A stretch of 43,996 nucleotides of DNA from Pseudomonadota bacterium (lineage in GTDB: Bacteria; Pseudomonadota; Gammaproteobacteria; Burkholderiales; Burkholderiaceae_C), in the NCBI GenBank assembly GCA_030271615.1, contig JARXKP010000002.1, positions 5,082 through 49,077 of the forward strand. Reading direction: 5' to 3'. A program made the position numbers and the translations under genes. The notes below the pieces were generated by a model, which worked only from the letters and a program-made list of their open reading frames with translations, searched no databases and was not told the DNA's origin. Positions within the stretch are counted from its first letter, which is position 1. Each line of letters opens with the position of its first letter. This document shows, one piece after another, positions 1 through 7,865 of this stretch.

Positions 1-510
1 GGCTGCTGGCCGAATCCTGCGCGTGCCGAAGGGCCCGAACTCAGTCACTTCGAGGTATCGCGCAGCGAAGAGGGCCTGCTGCTCGACTTTGCCGTGCGCT
101 TCGACCTCCCGCACAGCGTCGAAGAAGCGCTGTTGAAAGGCGTGCCTCTGTATTTCGTGGCAGATGCCTCGCTGTTCCGTGAACGCTGGTACTGGCGCGA
201 TCTGCGGGTCAACCGGGTGACGCGCACCTGGCGCCTTGCGTACCAGCCGCTGACGCGAACCTATCGGGTGAGCTTCGGTGGGCTGAACCAGAGTTTCGAC
301 AGCGTCGCCGACGCAGTGGCCGCAGTCCGCCGCATCAGTCACTGGAAACTGGCCGACCCGGGCCAGCTCGACGACGGCGAGCAGCACTACGTGGAGTTCA
401 GCTACAAGCTCGACACCACCTTGCTGCCGCGCCCGATGCAGATCGGCATCGGCGGCCAGCCCGACTGGAGCTTGCAGCTCGAAAAGACCCAACGCGTCAG
501 CCGACCTTAG
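1..510 (+). CDS. DUF4390 domain protein, 5' end missing
   Basis: The frame is open from the first base of the window to a TAG at 508-510, giving about 169 residues; the start lies upstream. The visible part has a WYWRDLRV segment followed by a RTWRLAYQPLTRTYRVS segment and ends in a KLDTTLLPRPMQIGI-like stretch, the layout of the DUF4390 family. That family is usually a short envelope-associated protein encoded directly upstream of ntrY in Burkholderiales, which is the case here. No biochemical role is established for it. The family call rests on recognition of motif order and gene neighbourhood. Confidence 0.8.
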   Translation, partial: GCWPNPARAEGPELSHFEVSRSEEGLLLDFAVRFDLPHSVEEALLKGVPLYFVADASLFRERWYWRDLRVNRVTRTWRLAYQPLTRTYRVSFGGLNQSFDSVADAVAAVRRISHWKLADPGQLDDGEQHYVEFSYKLDTTLLPRPMQIGIGGQPDWSLQLEKTQRVSRP

Positions 511-594
511 GGCTGCGTCCATGACCACATCGGGCCGCCCCACGCACGAATGCCACCGCTCCTCGGCGCAGCGCGCTGCGCTCAGGGGTCTTGC

Positions 595-2931
595 GTGACG
601 AAGGCCAGCCGATGGGCGTGGATCATTTCGCTGGTGGCCGCCACCGGCGCTGGTCTGGTGCTGACCTTTCTGCTGTCCATCGCCACCAACAACCGCGCGT
701 TCTACGAGCGGCACTACACGTGGTTGTTCTGGGTGAATCTGGTGGTCGCCGGCCTGCTGGTGCTGGTCATCGGCATCGCGGCCGTGCGGCTGATGCTGCG
801 GGTGCAGCGCGGCAAGTTCGGCAGTCGGCTGTTGCTGAAGCTGGCCGCGATCTTTGCGCTGGTCGGGGTGCTGCCCGGCGTGTTGATCTACACCGTGAGC
901 TACCAGTTCGTGTCGCGCGGCATCGAGAGCTGGTTCGACGTCAAGGTCGAGGGTGCGCTCGACGCCGGTTTGGCCCTGGGCCGTGGCACCCTGGATGCGC
1001 AGGTCAATGATCTGGCCAACAAGACCCTGTTTGCAGCCGAACGATTGAGCGAAGGACGAGGCGAGGTGCAACCCCTGGCGCTGGAGCGGTTGCGCGAGCA
1101 GCTGGCCGCGCAGGATGTGGCCATCGTCAATGGCACCGGGCAGGTACTGCTGGCGGCAGACAGCTCGGCAGCCTTGCTGATGCCCGATCGCCCCGCGCTG
1201 TCCTTGCTGCGCAGCGCACGCAATGGCCGGGTGGTGGCGCAACTCGAGGGGCTCGACGACGACAGCTCCGGTGCCGCCGCCAGCACCACGGGCACTGCAG
1301 CCGCCGCCAGTGGCGGGCCGGCCCGCATCCGGGCATTGGCGTTCCTGCCCAGCATCGACATGGCGCTGGCGCAGCAGGAGCGCTACCTGCTTGTTACCAC
1401 GCTGCTACCCGCCGCACTGGCCACCAACGCACTGGCGGTGCAGGCGGCTTACCGCGAGTACCAGCAGCGATCGCTGGCGCGCGAGGGCCTTCGCAAGATG
1501 TACATCGGCACACTGACCTTGACGCTGATCCTGGCCGTGTTCGGTGCGTTGCTGCTGGCGGTGACGCTGTCGAACCAGCTGGCCCGGCCGCTGCTGTTGT
1601 TGGCCGAAGGTGTGCGCCAGGTAGCGCAGGGCGACCTCGGGGTGAAGCAGGTGTTCAACTCCCGCGATGAACTGGGCGGGCTGACGCGCTCGTTTGCCGA
1701 CATGACCGAGCAGCTGTCAGAAGCGAGGTCGCTGGTGCAACGCAGCGTCTCGCAGGTCGAAGGCGCGCGCGCGAACCTGCAAACCATTCTCGACAACCTG
1801 ACCGCCGGCGTCATCGTGTTCGATCGCGAGGGTCGCATCGACACGGTGAATCCCGGCGCGACCCGCATCCTGAAGCTGCCGCTGTCGGCTTACCGAGGCC
1901 GCAGACTGAACGAGGTGGCGGGCCTCGAAGAATTTGCCGCCTCGGTGTGGCACCGCTTCGAGCTGCACGCCGACAGCCTCGAAACCGGCGAGCGCGGCCA
2001 CTGGCAAGAAGCCTTCGAGTTGCAGACCGGGCCGAATCGCGACACGCTGACGTTGCTGGTGCGCGGCGCGGCGATGCCGCAGGAGGCTCGCCTGATGGTG
2101 TTCGACGACATCACCGAGGTCGTGTCGGCGCAGCGCATCGAAGCCTGGAGCGAGGTCGCTCGCCGGCTGGCCCACGAGATCAAGAACCCGCTGACACCGA
2201 TCCAGTTGTCAGCTGAGCGCTTGCAGCACAAGCTCGCAGCCAAACTGGAAGGCGCTGACCAGGCCATGCTGGTGCGCTCGGTGGGCACCATCGTGACCCA
2301 GGTGCAGGCAATGAAAACGCTGGTCAACGAATTTCGCGACTACGCCCGTCTTCCGGCAGCCCAACTGAAGCCCCTTGACCTCAACCTCCTGGTCAGCGAG
2401 GTGCTCACCCTATACGCCACCGCACAAGAGGCCGGGACGCTGGGGTTCGTTCCAGCCACCGACCTGCCCCTGATCGTCGGAGACCCCACCCAGTTGCGGC
2501 AGGTGATACACAACCTGGTGCAGAACGCCCTCGACGCGGTGGCCGATCCGTCGCAGACCCATCCCGTCGCACAGGCGCGAGTGCGCGTGAGCACCGAGGC
2601 CGCTCGCACCGACCAAGGGACTGTGCGCGTGGTGCGGCTGCACGTCATCGACAACGGACCGGGATTCCCCGACAAGGTGCTGAAGCGAGCGTTCGAGCCC
2701 TATGTCACCACCAAGACCAAAGGCACGGGCCTCGGCCTTGCCGTCGTCAAGAAAATCGCCGATGAGCACGGTGCACGCGTGCGCCTCAGCAACCTCTCAG
2801 CGACCGACAACAACCGCACGGACGACTCTTCCACCGTTCGGGGCGCACAAGTTTCGTTATCATTTTCAAAATTCGCGCCGGGAGACGTGCACACTGCGGA
2901 CGCGACGGCTGACATCGCTCCCGCGCACTGA
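595..2931 (+). CDS. ntrY: NtrY-like membrane sensor histidine kinase
   Basis: Sensor kinase of the NtrY family, which phosphorylates the NtrX partner and is linked to nitrogen and redox control. From a GTG at 595 it has 778 residues: three N-terminal membrane helices (about 7-105), a periplasmic region, a further helix near 301-320, a HAMP domain (about 322-375), a PAS domain (about 395-500, ILDNLTAGVIVFDREGRI), an H-box with His527 in RRLAHEIKNPLTPIQLSAER, and an ATPase domain with NLVQNALDAV, DNGPGFPD and GTGLGLAVVKK. GTG 595 is preceded by AGGGG at good spacing; an in-frame ATG at 550 has no Shine-Dalgarno and would add 15 unlikely residues. The response regulator gene follows 6 bp later, so the two form an operon with the DUF4390 gene. 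Confidence 0.9.
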   Translation: MTKASRWAWIISLVAATGAGLVLTFLLSIATNNRAFYERHYTWLFWVNLVVAGLLVLVIGIAAVRLMLRVQRGKFGSRLLLKLAAIFALVGVLPGVLIYTVSYQFVSRGIESWFDVKVEGALDAGLALGRGTLDAQVNDLANKTLFAAERLSEGRGEVQPLALERLREQLAAQDVAIVNGTGQVLLAADSSAALLMPDRPALSLLRSARNGRVVAQLEGLDDDSSGAAASTTGTAAAASGGPARIRALAFLPSIDMALAQQERYLLVTTLLPAALATNALAVQAAYREYQQRSLAREGLRKMYIGTLTLTLILAVFGALLLAVTLSNQLARPLLLLAEGVRQVAQGDLGVKQVFNSRDELGGLTRSFADMTEQLSEARSLVQRSVSQVEGARANLQTILDNLTAGVIVFDREGRIDTVNPGATRILKLPLSAYRGRRLNEVAGLEEFAASVWHRFELHADSLETGERGHWQEAFELQTGPNRDTLTLLVRGAAMPQEARLMVFDDITEVVSAQRIEAWSEVARRLAHEIKNPLTPIQLSAERLQHKLAAKLEGADQAMLVRSVGTIVTQVQAMKTLVNEFRDYARLPAAQLKPLDLNLLVSEVLTLYATAQEAGTLGFVPATDLPLIVGDPTQLRQVIHNLVQNALDAVADPSQTHPVAQARVRVSTEAARTDQGTVRVVRLHVIDNGPGFPDKVLKRAFEPYVTTKTKGTGLGLAVVKKIADEHGARVRLSNLSATDNNRTDDSSTVRGAQVSLSFSKFAPGDVHTADATADIAPAH

Positions 2932-2937
2932 GGGTTC

Positions 2938-3621
2938 ATGGCCACCATTCTTGTTGTTGATGACGAGCTCGGAATACGAGCGCTGTTGTCAGAGATATTG
3001 ACCGACGAAGGTCACTGCATTGAGCTCGCGGAAAACGCAGCTCAAGCCCGCGCTGCGCGTGATCGGGGTCGTCCGGATCTCGTGCTGCTCGACATCTGGA
3101 TGCCCGATGTCGATGGAATCACTCTGCTCAAGGAATGGAATGCCAGTTCGTTGTTGACGATGCCGGTGATCATGATGAGCGGGCACGGCACGATCGACAC
3201 CGCCGTTGAAGCGACAAAGAACGGCGCGGTGGCATTTCTCGAAAAACCGATCACGCTCCAAAAACTGCTGCGTGCGGTAGAGCAAGGCCTGGCCAAGCCA
3301 GCCGCCCGCGTGTCGACGAATGTCACTGCCTTGCGCGGCGAACCGGGTCATGTTTCCGCGGGTGCTCATGCAGGCTTGATGTCAATGCCCAGCGTGACGC
3401 TGGTCCTCGGCCCCCAGCCTGAACAGAGCTTCGACCTCGACCGCCCCTTGCGTGAAGCGCGCGATGCCTTCGAGAAGAGCTACTTCGAGTTTCATCTGGC
3501 GCAGGAAAACGGCAGCATGACCCGTGTTGCCGAAAAGACAGGTCTCGAGCGCACGCATCTGTACCGCAAGCTCAAGCAACTCGGCGTCGATCTCTCCCGG
3601 AGCAAACGCGGCAGCCTGTGA
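2938..3621 (+). CDS. NtrX-like response regulator without AAA+ module
   Basis: Response regulator paired with NtrY. Of 227 residues, about 3-118 form a receiver domain with the acidic pair DD (8-9), phospho-acceptor Asp52 in LLDIWMPDVDG and the conserved Lys in FLEKPI. A linker of about 45 residues follows, then a Fis-type helix-turn-helix at the C-terminus (MTRVAEKTGLERTHLYRKLK). Full-length NtrX proteins of about 450 residues carry a sigma-54-type AAA+ domain between these parts; it is absent and there is no internal stop or frame change suggesting loss by a recent break. It therefore probably regulates without sigma-54 activation, like short RegA-type regulators. A start at ATG 2938 lies 6 bp after ntrY. 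Confidence 0.82.
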   Translation: MATILVVDDELGIRALLSEILTDEGHCIELAENAAQARAARDRGRPDLVLLDIWMPDVDGITLLKEWNASSLLTMPVIMMSGHGTIDTAVEATKNGAVAFLEKPITLQKLLRAVEQGLAKPAARVSTNVTALRGEPGHVSAGAHAGLMSMPSVTLVLGPQPEQSFDLDRPLREARDAFEKSYFEFHLAQENGSMTRVAEKTGLERTHLYRKLKQLGVDLSRSKRGSL

Positions 3622-3633
3622 GCGGCACACTGC

Positions 3634-3639
3634 TATAGT
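3634..3639 (+). promoter_or_regulatory. -10 element of the tRNA-Phe promoter
   Basis: TATAGT lies 10 bases upstream of the first base of the tRNA, where a sigma-70 -10 box is expected. No strong -35 box is visible 17 bases further up. Confidence 0.4.
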
Positions 3640-3648
3640 TATGGGCTT

Positions 3649-3724
3649 GGCCTGGTAGCTCAGTTGGTAGAGCAGCGGATTGAAAATCCGCGTGTCGGTG
3701 GTTCGATTCCGCCCCAGGCCACCA
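3649..3724 (+). tRNA. tRNA-Phe (anticodon GAA)
   Basis: A 76-nt tRNA with acceptor stem GGCCTGG paired to CCAGGCC, D-loop AGCTCAGTTGGTAGAGC, anticodon GAA at 3682-3684 in the loop TTGAAAA, T-arm loop GTTCGATTCC and an encoded CCA end. It is intact although the integrated element uses its 3' half as attachment site: the left copy keeps the functional gene and the right copy at 11691-11740 is only a fragment. Confidence 0.97.
3675..3724 (+). repeat. Left attachment core (tRNA-Phe 3' end)
   Basis: 50 bp identical to 11691-11740, running from the anticodon stem through CCA. Identity stops sharply on both sides: A versus T before the repeat and G versus A after it. This copy belongs to the functional tRNA. 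Confidence 0.93.
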
Positions 3725-3741
3725 GTTAGATCAAGGACTTA

Positions 3742-3770
3742 GCCCAACCCACAAGGTTGGGCTTTGTTGT
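3742..3770 (+). terminator. Terminator brought in behind tRNA-Phe
   Basis: GCCCAACC (3742-3749) and GGTTGGGC (3755-3762) form a perfect 8-bp stem with a CACAA loop, followed by TTTGTTGTTT. It lies 17 bases after the tRNA CCA, inside the element, and would replace the original tRNA terminator now stranded at 11762-11796. Confidence 0.8.
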
Positions 3771-3782
3771 TTCTGGGTCTGC

Positions 3783-3805
3783 TGTAGGCGATCTGTAGGC
3801 AATTT
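3783..3805 (+). repeat. Left paired TGTAGGC sites (putative integrase arm sites)
   Basis: Two TGTAGGC copies at 3783-3789 and 3794-3800, exactly 11 bp apart and followed by AATTT. The 23-bp block matches 11545-11567 at 22 of 23 positions in the same orientation. Short direct repeats one helical turn apart near both attachment sites are the usual form of arm-type sites bound by the N-terminal domain of tyrosine integrases. Confidence 0.6.
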
Positions 3806-4102
3806 GGATGCGTTCAGCGAAAAAGTGATCGCGGCTTTCCTCAGAGTCTTGTGCCGTTGATGCGCCGCGTAGCATTGCTGCTGACTGCAAGGCGCAATCC
3901 ACAATGGCTACGATGATTCTGCACAAGTACGCGGTCCGAGGCATTGACGAGCTACTTCGCTTGGGCGGTGGCAGTGCTGGTTGTGCAAAACGTCGCTGGC
4001 GACTTGCTTCGGGTTCAGTCCCTTGATGCAACGCAAGGCAGGAATCTGCGAGCGTGGATCCGATCAAGTCGATGAAGCCACCCAACCCGGAGTGCTGTAA
4101 CG
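3806..4102. other. Non-coding stretch between arm sites and DUF3800 gene
   Basis: About 300 bases without a credible gene. The reverse-strand open frame across it lacks a ribosome-binding site and family resemblance, and it overlaps the terminator and the DUF3800 gene. A weak GGAG sits 10 bases before the DUF3800 start codon. No clear promoter was seen. Confidence 0.4.
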
Positions 4103-5011
4103 ATGACAACCCAACCGTCCAGCGCACGAGACGGCCACACCATAACCGCGCCCTTCGCAGCACCAGTCGAACAGTTCTCACTGTTCGGCAACGAAGATGT
4201 GAGCACAGCAGAACAGGCGGCCAGCTCAGCACCTACGGGCAAGTTCAGCAACTTTGTAGTGTTCGTAGACGAAAGTGGTGACCACGGCTTGCAGACCGTG
4301 GACCAGAACTATCCCGTCTTCGTTTTATCTTTCTGCGTGTTCTACAAACGCCACTACTGCGAAAAGGTCGTTCCTGCTCTGCAAAAGTTCAAGTTCAACC
4401 ATTTCGGCCACGACGTTGTGGTGCTTCATGAACATGAAATTCGCAAGGAAACGGGCAGTTTTAAGTTCCCAAGTCGCCGGCATAAGAACGACTTTCTCAA
4501 TGAGCTAACAGGGATCATCGACGCGAGCAATTTCATCCTCATCAGTTGTGTGATCAACAAGCTGCAACTGCGAGAAAAGCATCTCACTCCGGAGAATCCA
4601 TATCACCTAGCCCTCGGCTTCTGCCTCGAAACGCTCTACGAGTTTCTGCAAGAAAAGAATCAAGACGACGCACTAACACACGTAGTGGTGGAGTGCCGGG
4701 GTGGGAAAGAAGACAAGGATTTAGAACTGGAATTCCGCCGCATCTGCGACGGCAGCAATCGCTTGGGCGTGAACTTGCCCTTCGACGTGATATTTGCCGA
4801 CAAGAAGACCAATTCCTCTGGGCTTCAATTGGCGGACTTGGTGGCTCGGCCCATCGGCTTGAGCGTGTTGCGTCCTGACCAACAGAACCGGACGTTGGAG
4901 GTACTGAAGCGCAAGTACTTCTGCAGCGGCGGCCGCAACAACGTCGGTGAAGGCTTCAAGGACTGGGGGCTGAAGATATATCCGCCCCAAGAAAGCGAAA
5001 AGCCCCGATGA
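4103..5011 (+). CDS. DUF3800 protein with N-terminal clamp-binding-like motif
   Basis: 302 residues. The core shows the two hallmarks of DUF3800: VFVDESGDHGL (Asp56, Glu57, Asp60) and SSGLQLADLVARPIG (last Asp near 246). DUF3800 proteins are thought to have an RNase-H-like fold with acidic active-site residues and are frequent on mobile elements; substrate and role are not established. Before the core lies a polar tail of about 45 residues containing QFSLF (24-28), close to the bacterial sliding-clamp-binding consensus QL(S/D)LF. The gene is the outermost one on the left of the element, on the opposite strand from the rest, and visibly A+T-richer than the flanking chromosome, as expected for cargo. 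A nuclease-like defence or competition role is possible but unproven. Confidence 0.82.
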   Translation: MTTQPSSARDGHTITAPFAAPVEQFSLFGNEDVSTAEQAASSAPTGKFSNFVVFVDESGDHGLQTVDQNYPVFVLSFCVFYKRHYCEKVVPALQKFKFNHFGHDVVVLHEHEIRKETGSFKFPSRRHKNDFLNELTGIIDASNFILISCVINKLQLREKHLTPENPYHLALGFCLETLYEFLQEKNQDDALTHVVVECRGGKEDKDLELEFRRICDGSNRLGVNLPFDVIFADKKTNSSGLQLADLVARPIGLSVLRPDQQNRTLEVLKRKYFCSGGRNNVGEGFKDWGLKIYPPQESEKPR

Positions 5012-5237
5012 AACTCACCGAGGCTGTAACGCCGACCGGGATCTCCCAGTCCACTTGAATCTTAGTGTAGGGCAAAAATACACCAATAGCGAACAAGTTA
5101 ACCGTTCGTTGTAGCGTGAACCCGTCGATATTTCGCCTGAAGAAGCGTTGGCGGGTCAGCGCGGATTGACCGTCGCACGCGGGCCGTGCGGCAGCTTGCC
5201 AGTTAACAACTCGGTTGCCTTGCGTTGCTCGGACTCG

Positions 5238-5986
5238 TCAGGGCGCCTTCATGTTTGATCCGTCGCCAAAGGCGATGAATTGCGGCTCCCAGATCACGGT
5301 GAACTTGTCATCGGGAAGTTCTGCCAACTTCCTGTCCTTGTTGTTTCCGATGCTGTATTGACCGAGCGACCGCCGGTCCAAGTAGCGCTCTGACCAGCCT
5401 TGATGGTGTCGTCGTTGGAAATTTGCACAACGGATAGCTCATCGCCAAAGACATCCTTCATCGTGACGCGGCCCTTCACACCACTGATGTCCTTGGCTGT
5501 GTTGTTCTTGTAGCTGAGCGTGACCACGAATTTCTCATCCGTCACGATGCCGCTATAGCCATGCTCAGCCTCAATCTTCTTGTTAACCAAGACGACTGAA
5601 ACGGCATCGCGCATCACCTTTACGGCGGCTTCGTGAGCGGCCTTGAGCTTGATTTCTTCTTCTTTCTTCTTGGCCTCAACAAGTACCTGATCTGCCTTCC
5701 AACTTCTTTGCTCGTCAATCGCTTTACCGATGGTCATCCCAACCGGAATTCCTTCGATGTCTTGCCCAGCCAATTTGCCGAAAGCCGCCCCGATGGTGTG
5801 GCGCATTACGTAACCTGCGACCAACTCGCGCTCCTCCGGTTGGAGCTTTTCCATTGCTGGTTTGATCGCCTCCATCTTGGAGATGTCCTGCGGCAAGGGA
5901 GTGTCACGAGGGCCGCTACATGCCGCCAACGTAGCGGCGATCAGGACCGTGGCAGCGAGCTTCGCAACCCTTGATGGATGAGTCAT
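5238..5986 (-). pseudogene. Lipoprotein gene broken by a 1-base frameshift near its end
   Basis: From ATG 5986 (SD ACGGAG) the protein begins with a lipoprotein signal, MTHPSRVAKLAATVLIAATL followed by AAC and SGP, so Cys23 would be the lipidated residue. A helical region rich in Lys and Glu follows, then a beta-rich domain containing VTLSYKNNTAKDISGVKGRV and MKDVFGDEL. The frame opened by this ATG ends at 5294 with an unconvincing Ser/Thr-rich tail. Near 5370 the next frame takes over with a sensible continuation, GQYSIGNN, DKFTVIWEPQFIAFGDG and a TGA at 5238. One missing base, or two extra, explains this. It has its own ribosome-binding site and is not part of the upstream operon. The family is not recognised by name. 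It could be a sequencing error, a recent mutation or a programmed shift. Confidence 0.72.
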
Positions 5987-6068
5987 TTTTTTCTCCGTTT
6001 TTATGTGACCCTCATCTGATTGATGCCGGTGTCTCAGCAAAGTCTACGGTGCCAATCCGGCGAATTGC

Positions 6069-6248
6069 TCAGTGGTTACGTTGGCGCAGCAATAGGCCCA
6101 TATCGAAAGTTGAGGCCCGCAAGGCACGCCGATCGAGTGTGGCAACAGCTTCGCGCAGTCCCGGGAAAAGTTGGTCGGCCATCCGCGCCGTGGCAGCTCG
6201 CTGTGATGCGCGCTTGGCGCTCTCGATGGTCTTCAGCGTGCTGCTCAT
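6069..6248 (-). CDS. 59-aa protein, last gene of the element operon
   Basis: ATG at 6248-6246 overlaps the stop of the upstream 88-aa gene as ATGA, the same junction used repeatedly in this operon, and the frame runs to TGA at 6069. The 59 residues start MSSTLKTIESAKRASQRA and continue with a charged helical region (LFPGLREAVATLDRRALRAS). There is no membrane segment or cysteine pair. No family is recognised. The ATGA coupling and consistent strand are the main reasons to accept it as a gene. Confidence 0.6.
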   Translation of the reverse strand: MSSTLKTIESAKRASQRAATARMADQLFPGLREAVATLDRRALRASTFDMGLLLRQRNH

Positions 6249-6511
6249 GCGCAGGCCTCCAGCAACAGTGCCAGCGATCCAGCGCCCGCGATGACGCGAC
6301 CGACGAAGCCAGCCTCACCCTCTCCGGGGTCGCGGTGCCACATGCGGACATGAGCAGACGGCCACGCCTGCCGCTGCTCGATGGTGTCGAGGTCGCGCAT
6401 GGTGCCGTCCATGCCAACGTACCGCACCACGGCCTGCGGCAGATCGGCGCGGCTGCGATCCCGTAGTAGCTGCCGCTCCAGTCGTTCAAGGCGTGCTGAT
6501 CTGTTGCTCAT
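6245..6511 (-). CDS. 88-aa operon protein, function unknown
   Basis: ATG at 6511 has a strong GGAGGAG seven bases upstream, inside the end of the preceding gene, which it overlaps by 26 bp. The 88 residues open with a basic coiled-coil-like stretch, MSNRSARLERLERQLLRDR, and then show a beta-rich region (AVVRYVGMDGTMRDLD, VRMWHRDPGEGEAGFVGRV). No family is recognised. The strong Shine-Dalgarno and overlap at both ends support a real coupled gene. An N-terminal extension of the same frame to 6724 is rejected because it overlaps the 96-aa gene almost completely. Confidence 0.65.
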   Translation of the reverse strand: MSNRSARLERLERQLLRDRSRADLPQAVVRYVGMDGTMRDLDTIEQRQAWPSAHVRMWHRDPGEGEAGFVGRVIAGAGSLALLLEACA

Positions 6512-6776
6512 TCGTGATCTCCTCCAGCGCGGTGAGGCGCGATTCAAATTGCACGGCCTCCAACACCTTGCCCAGGGTGGACAAGATGAAGGCCAGCTTC
6601 GTGGCATCGGAGACAGCGATCTCGCCGCTGCGGGCGCTTCGATACACGCGGGCCATTTCCCGCCCCACGTCTTCAAGGCTCGCCAGCGGTAGGCGCAGGC
6701 GACGCGGGGTGGGGTCACCACCACCTCCGCGTCCGCGCTCGCCGTCGGTCGAACCGACGGTGTCAGCGAGCGCCAT
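6486..6776 (-). CDS. 96-aa phage-module-type protein
   Basis: ATG at 6776 starts one base after the stop of the upstream coiled-coil gene (TGA, G, ATG). The first 28 residues are Gly/Arg-rich and likely disordered. The rest is a compact helical unit: SLEDVGREMARVYRSARSGE, then DATKLAFILSTLGKVLEAVQ and ESRLTALEEI. This pattern, with EMARVYR and a following A-x-LA-x-IL helix, is like small uncharacterised proteins near terminase or replication modules of prophages, but no function is established. The longer frame up to 7286 is only the shadow of the neighbouring gene. Confidence 0.65.
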   Translation of the reverse strand: MALADTVGSTDGERGRGGGGDPTPRRLRLPLASLEDVGREMARVYRSARSGEIAVSDATKLAFILSTLGKVLEAVQFESRLTALEEITNEQQISTP

Positions 6777-6777
6777 C

Positions 6778-7494
6778 TCAGACCTCGAAGCCTTCGCTGC
6801 GCAGGGTCGCAAGGATTGCGTCGAGGCGACCTTGAACCAGGGCTCCAGGGTCAACGACGAAACGGGCGCGGTCGAGGAAGCCAGCGCCGACAGACTGCAT
6901 GTCGAACGGGGGCAAGTTGGTTGGACCAAATTCCAGGTCAGCACCGCCTGCGCCATGAGCCAAAACCGACAGCACGGCAGCGTCGGCGCTGACCATCGCG
7001 AACGCCTGCGCCGCCTGCCGCTGTCGGGAGGACAGATCAGCGGCCAATTCGCGAACGCGAGACAGCCGGACAGTTTTCGCCTGCGCCGCGCACTCGCGCA
7101 ACTGTTGACCCAGTGCCACGCACTCGGCATCGATCGACGCGATCGCCGATTGCAGGGCCTGCGCCTCGATTTCCAGGCCAGCACCCTGCGCGGCCTTGTC
7201 CGACGCGCTGGCGACCTGTTTGCGGGCCTCCGCGAGGGCGAAGGGGTCGCCGCTCGAATAGGCGGTGCTGAGATCGGCGCGAACACGATCGACCTCAGCG
7301 ACTACCGCGCCGATGGCGACCTGGACAGCGGACAGCTTGCTGCTCAAGTCCTCGCGCTTTTCCTTGCGTGATGCGATGCGGCTGTCCAAGTCGGCGGCGT
7401 CGGCGTTGATTTGCTGGATTGCGGTGTTGAGGTTCATGGCGGGCTCGGCTTTCGTGTTGGGGGCGGTGCGGCGTGTGTCGATTGCGCTTCTCAT
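6778..7494 (-). CDS. 238-aa coiled-coil protein
   Basis: ATG at 7494 overlaps the upstream stop as ATGA and has GAGGA at the right distance, so it is preferred over the ATG at 7437. Residues about 20-160 form a long heptad-rich coiled coil (NLNTAIQQINADAADLDSRI, RKEKREDLSSKLSAVQ and following). The C-terminus is globular and Leu/Phe-rich (FGPTNLPPFDMQSVGAGFL, then RLDAILATLRSEGFEV). There is no nucleotide-binding motif, signal peptide or cysteine cluster. The family is not recognised. Its place downstream of the putative replication initiator makes a role in replication or in interfering with a helper phage possible, but the sequence does not show it. Confidence 0.68.
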   Translation of the reverse strand: MRSAIDTRRTAPNTKAEPAMNLNTAIQQINADAADLDSRIASRKEKREDLSSKLSAVQVAIGAVVAEVDRVRADLSTAYSSGDPFALAEARKQVASASDKAAQGAGLEIEAQALQSAIASIDAECVALGQQLRECAAQAKTVRLSRVRELAADLSSRQRQAAQAFAMVSADAAVLSVLAHGAGGADLEFGPTNLPPFDMQSVGAGFLDRARFVVDPGALVQGRLDAILATLRSEGFEV

Positions 7495-7865
7495 GCAGCG
7501 TCCTCGATGAGGTAGGCGAGCGAGCCGCCGACTGGCGAGTACGCGGTGAACCCGAGCGCCAGAAGGACGGGTGCGAGGGCGGGGCCTGCGTCGCAAGCGC
7601 ACTCGCGATTGAGTCGAATGAAGCGGCCCGCGATCTCGACAGAGAACGTCACCTGTGCAGCGCGACCACCAGGACCGGCCATGCCTGCGGGAAGGGTGAC
7701 GACGCGGCCTGTGTCATCGATGGCGGACAGCGGTAGGGTTACTTCTTCGACTTTTCCAGCCTGTCCGATCGGGGCCTGATCGATGTCAACGTAGATGCCT
7801 GCGCAGCGGATCGAACCGGCTTTGACAGCCGTCAGGAATGATGTGGTTGCGCGGAAAACTGTCAT
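7491..7865 (-). CDS. 124-aa operon protein, function unknown
   Basis: ATG at 7865 overlaps the stop of the initiator-like gene as ATGA, and its own stop overlaps the next start in the same way. The protein starts MTVFRATTSFLTAVKAGSIR and is mostly beta-rich with an acidic IYVDIDQAPIGQAGKVEEVT segment. A pair of cysteines (ECACDAG) sits in the last third. No membrane helix or signal peptide is seen. The family is not recognised. The frame extended upstream to 7985 lies inside the preceding gene and is not used. Confidence 0.65.
   Translation of the reverse strand: MTVFRATTSFLTAVKAGSIRCAGIYVDIDQAPIGQAGKVEEVTLPLSAIDDTGRVVTLPAGMAGPGGRAAQVTFSVEIAGRFIRLNRECACDAGPALAPVLLALGFTAYSPVGGSLAYLIEDAA

Noticed and set aside
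3726-4232. 168-aa minus-strand frame beside the left attachment site
   Set aside because: It runs antisense through the terminator and the start of the DUF3800 gene, with no recognisable domain.
6486-7286. 266-aa minus-strand frame
   Set aside because: Its first two thirds lie inside the coiled-coil gene in another frame; the true start is ATG 6776, one base after that gene's stop.
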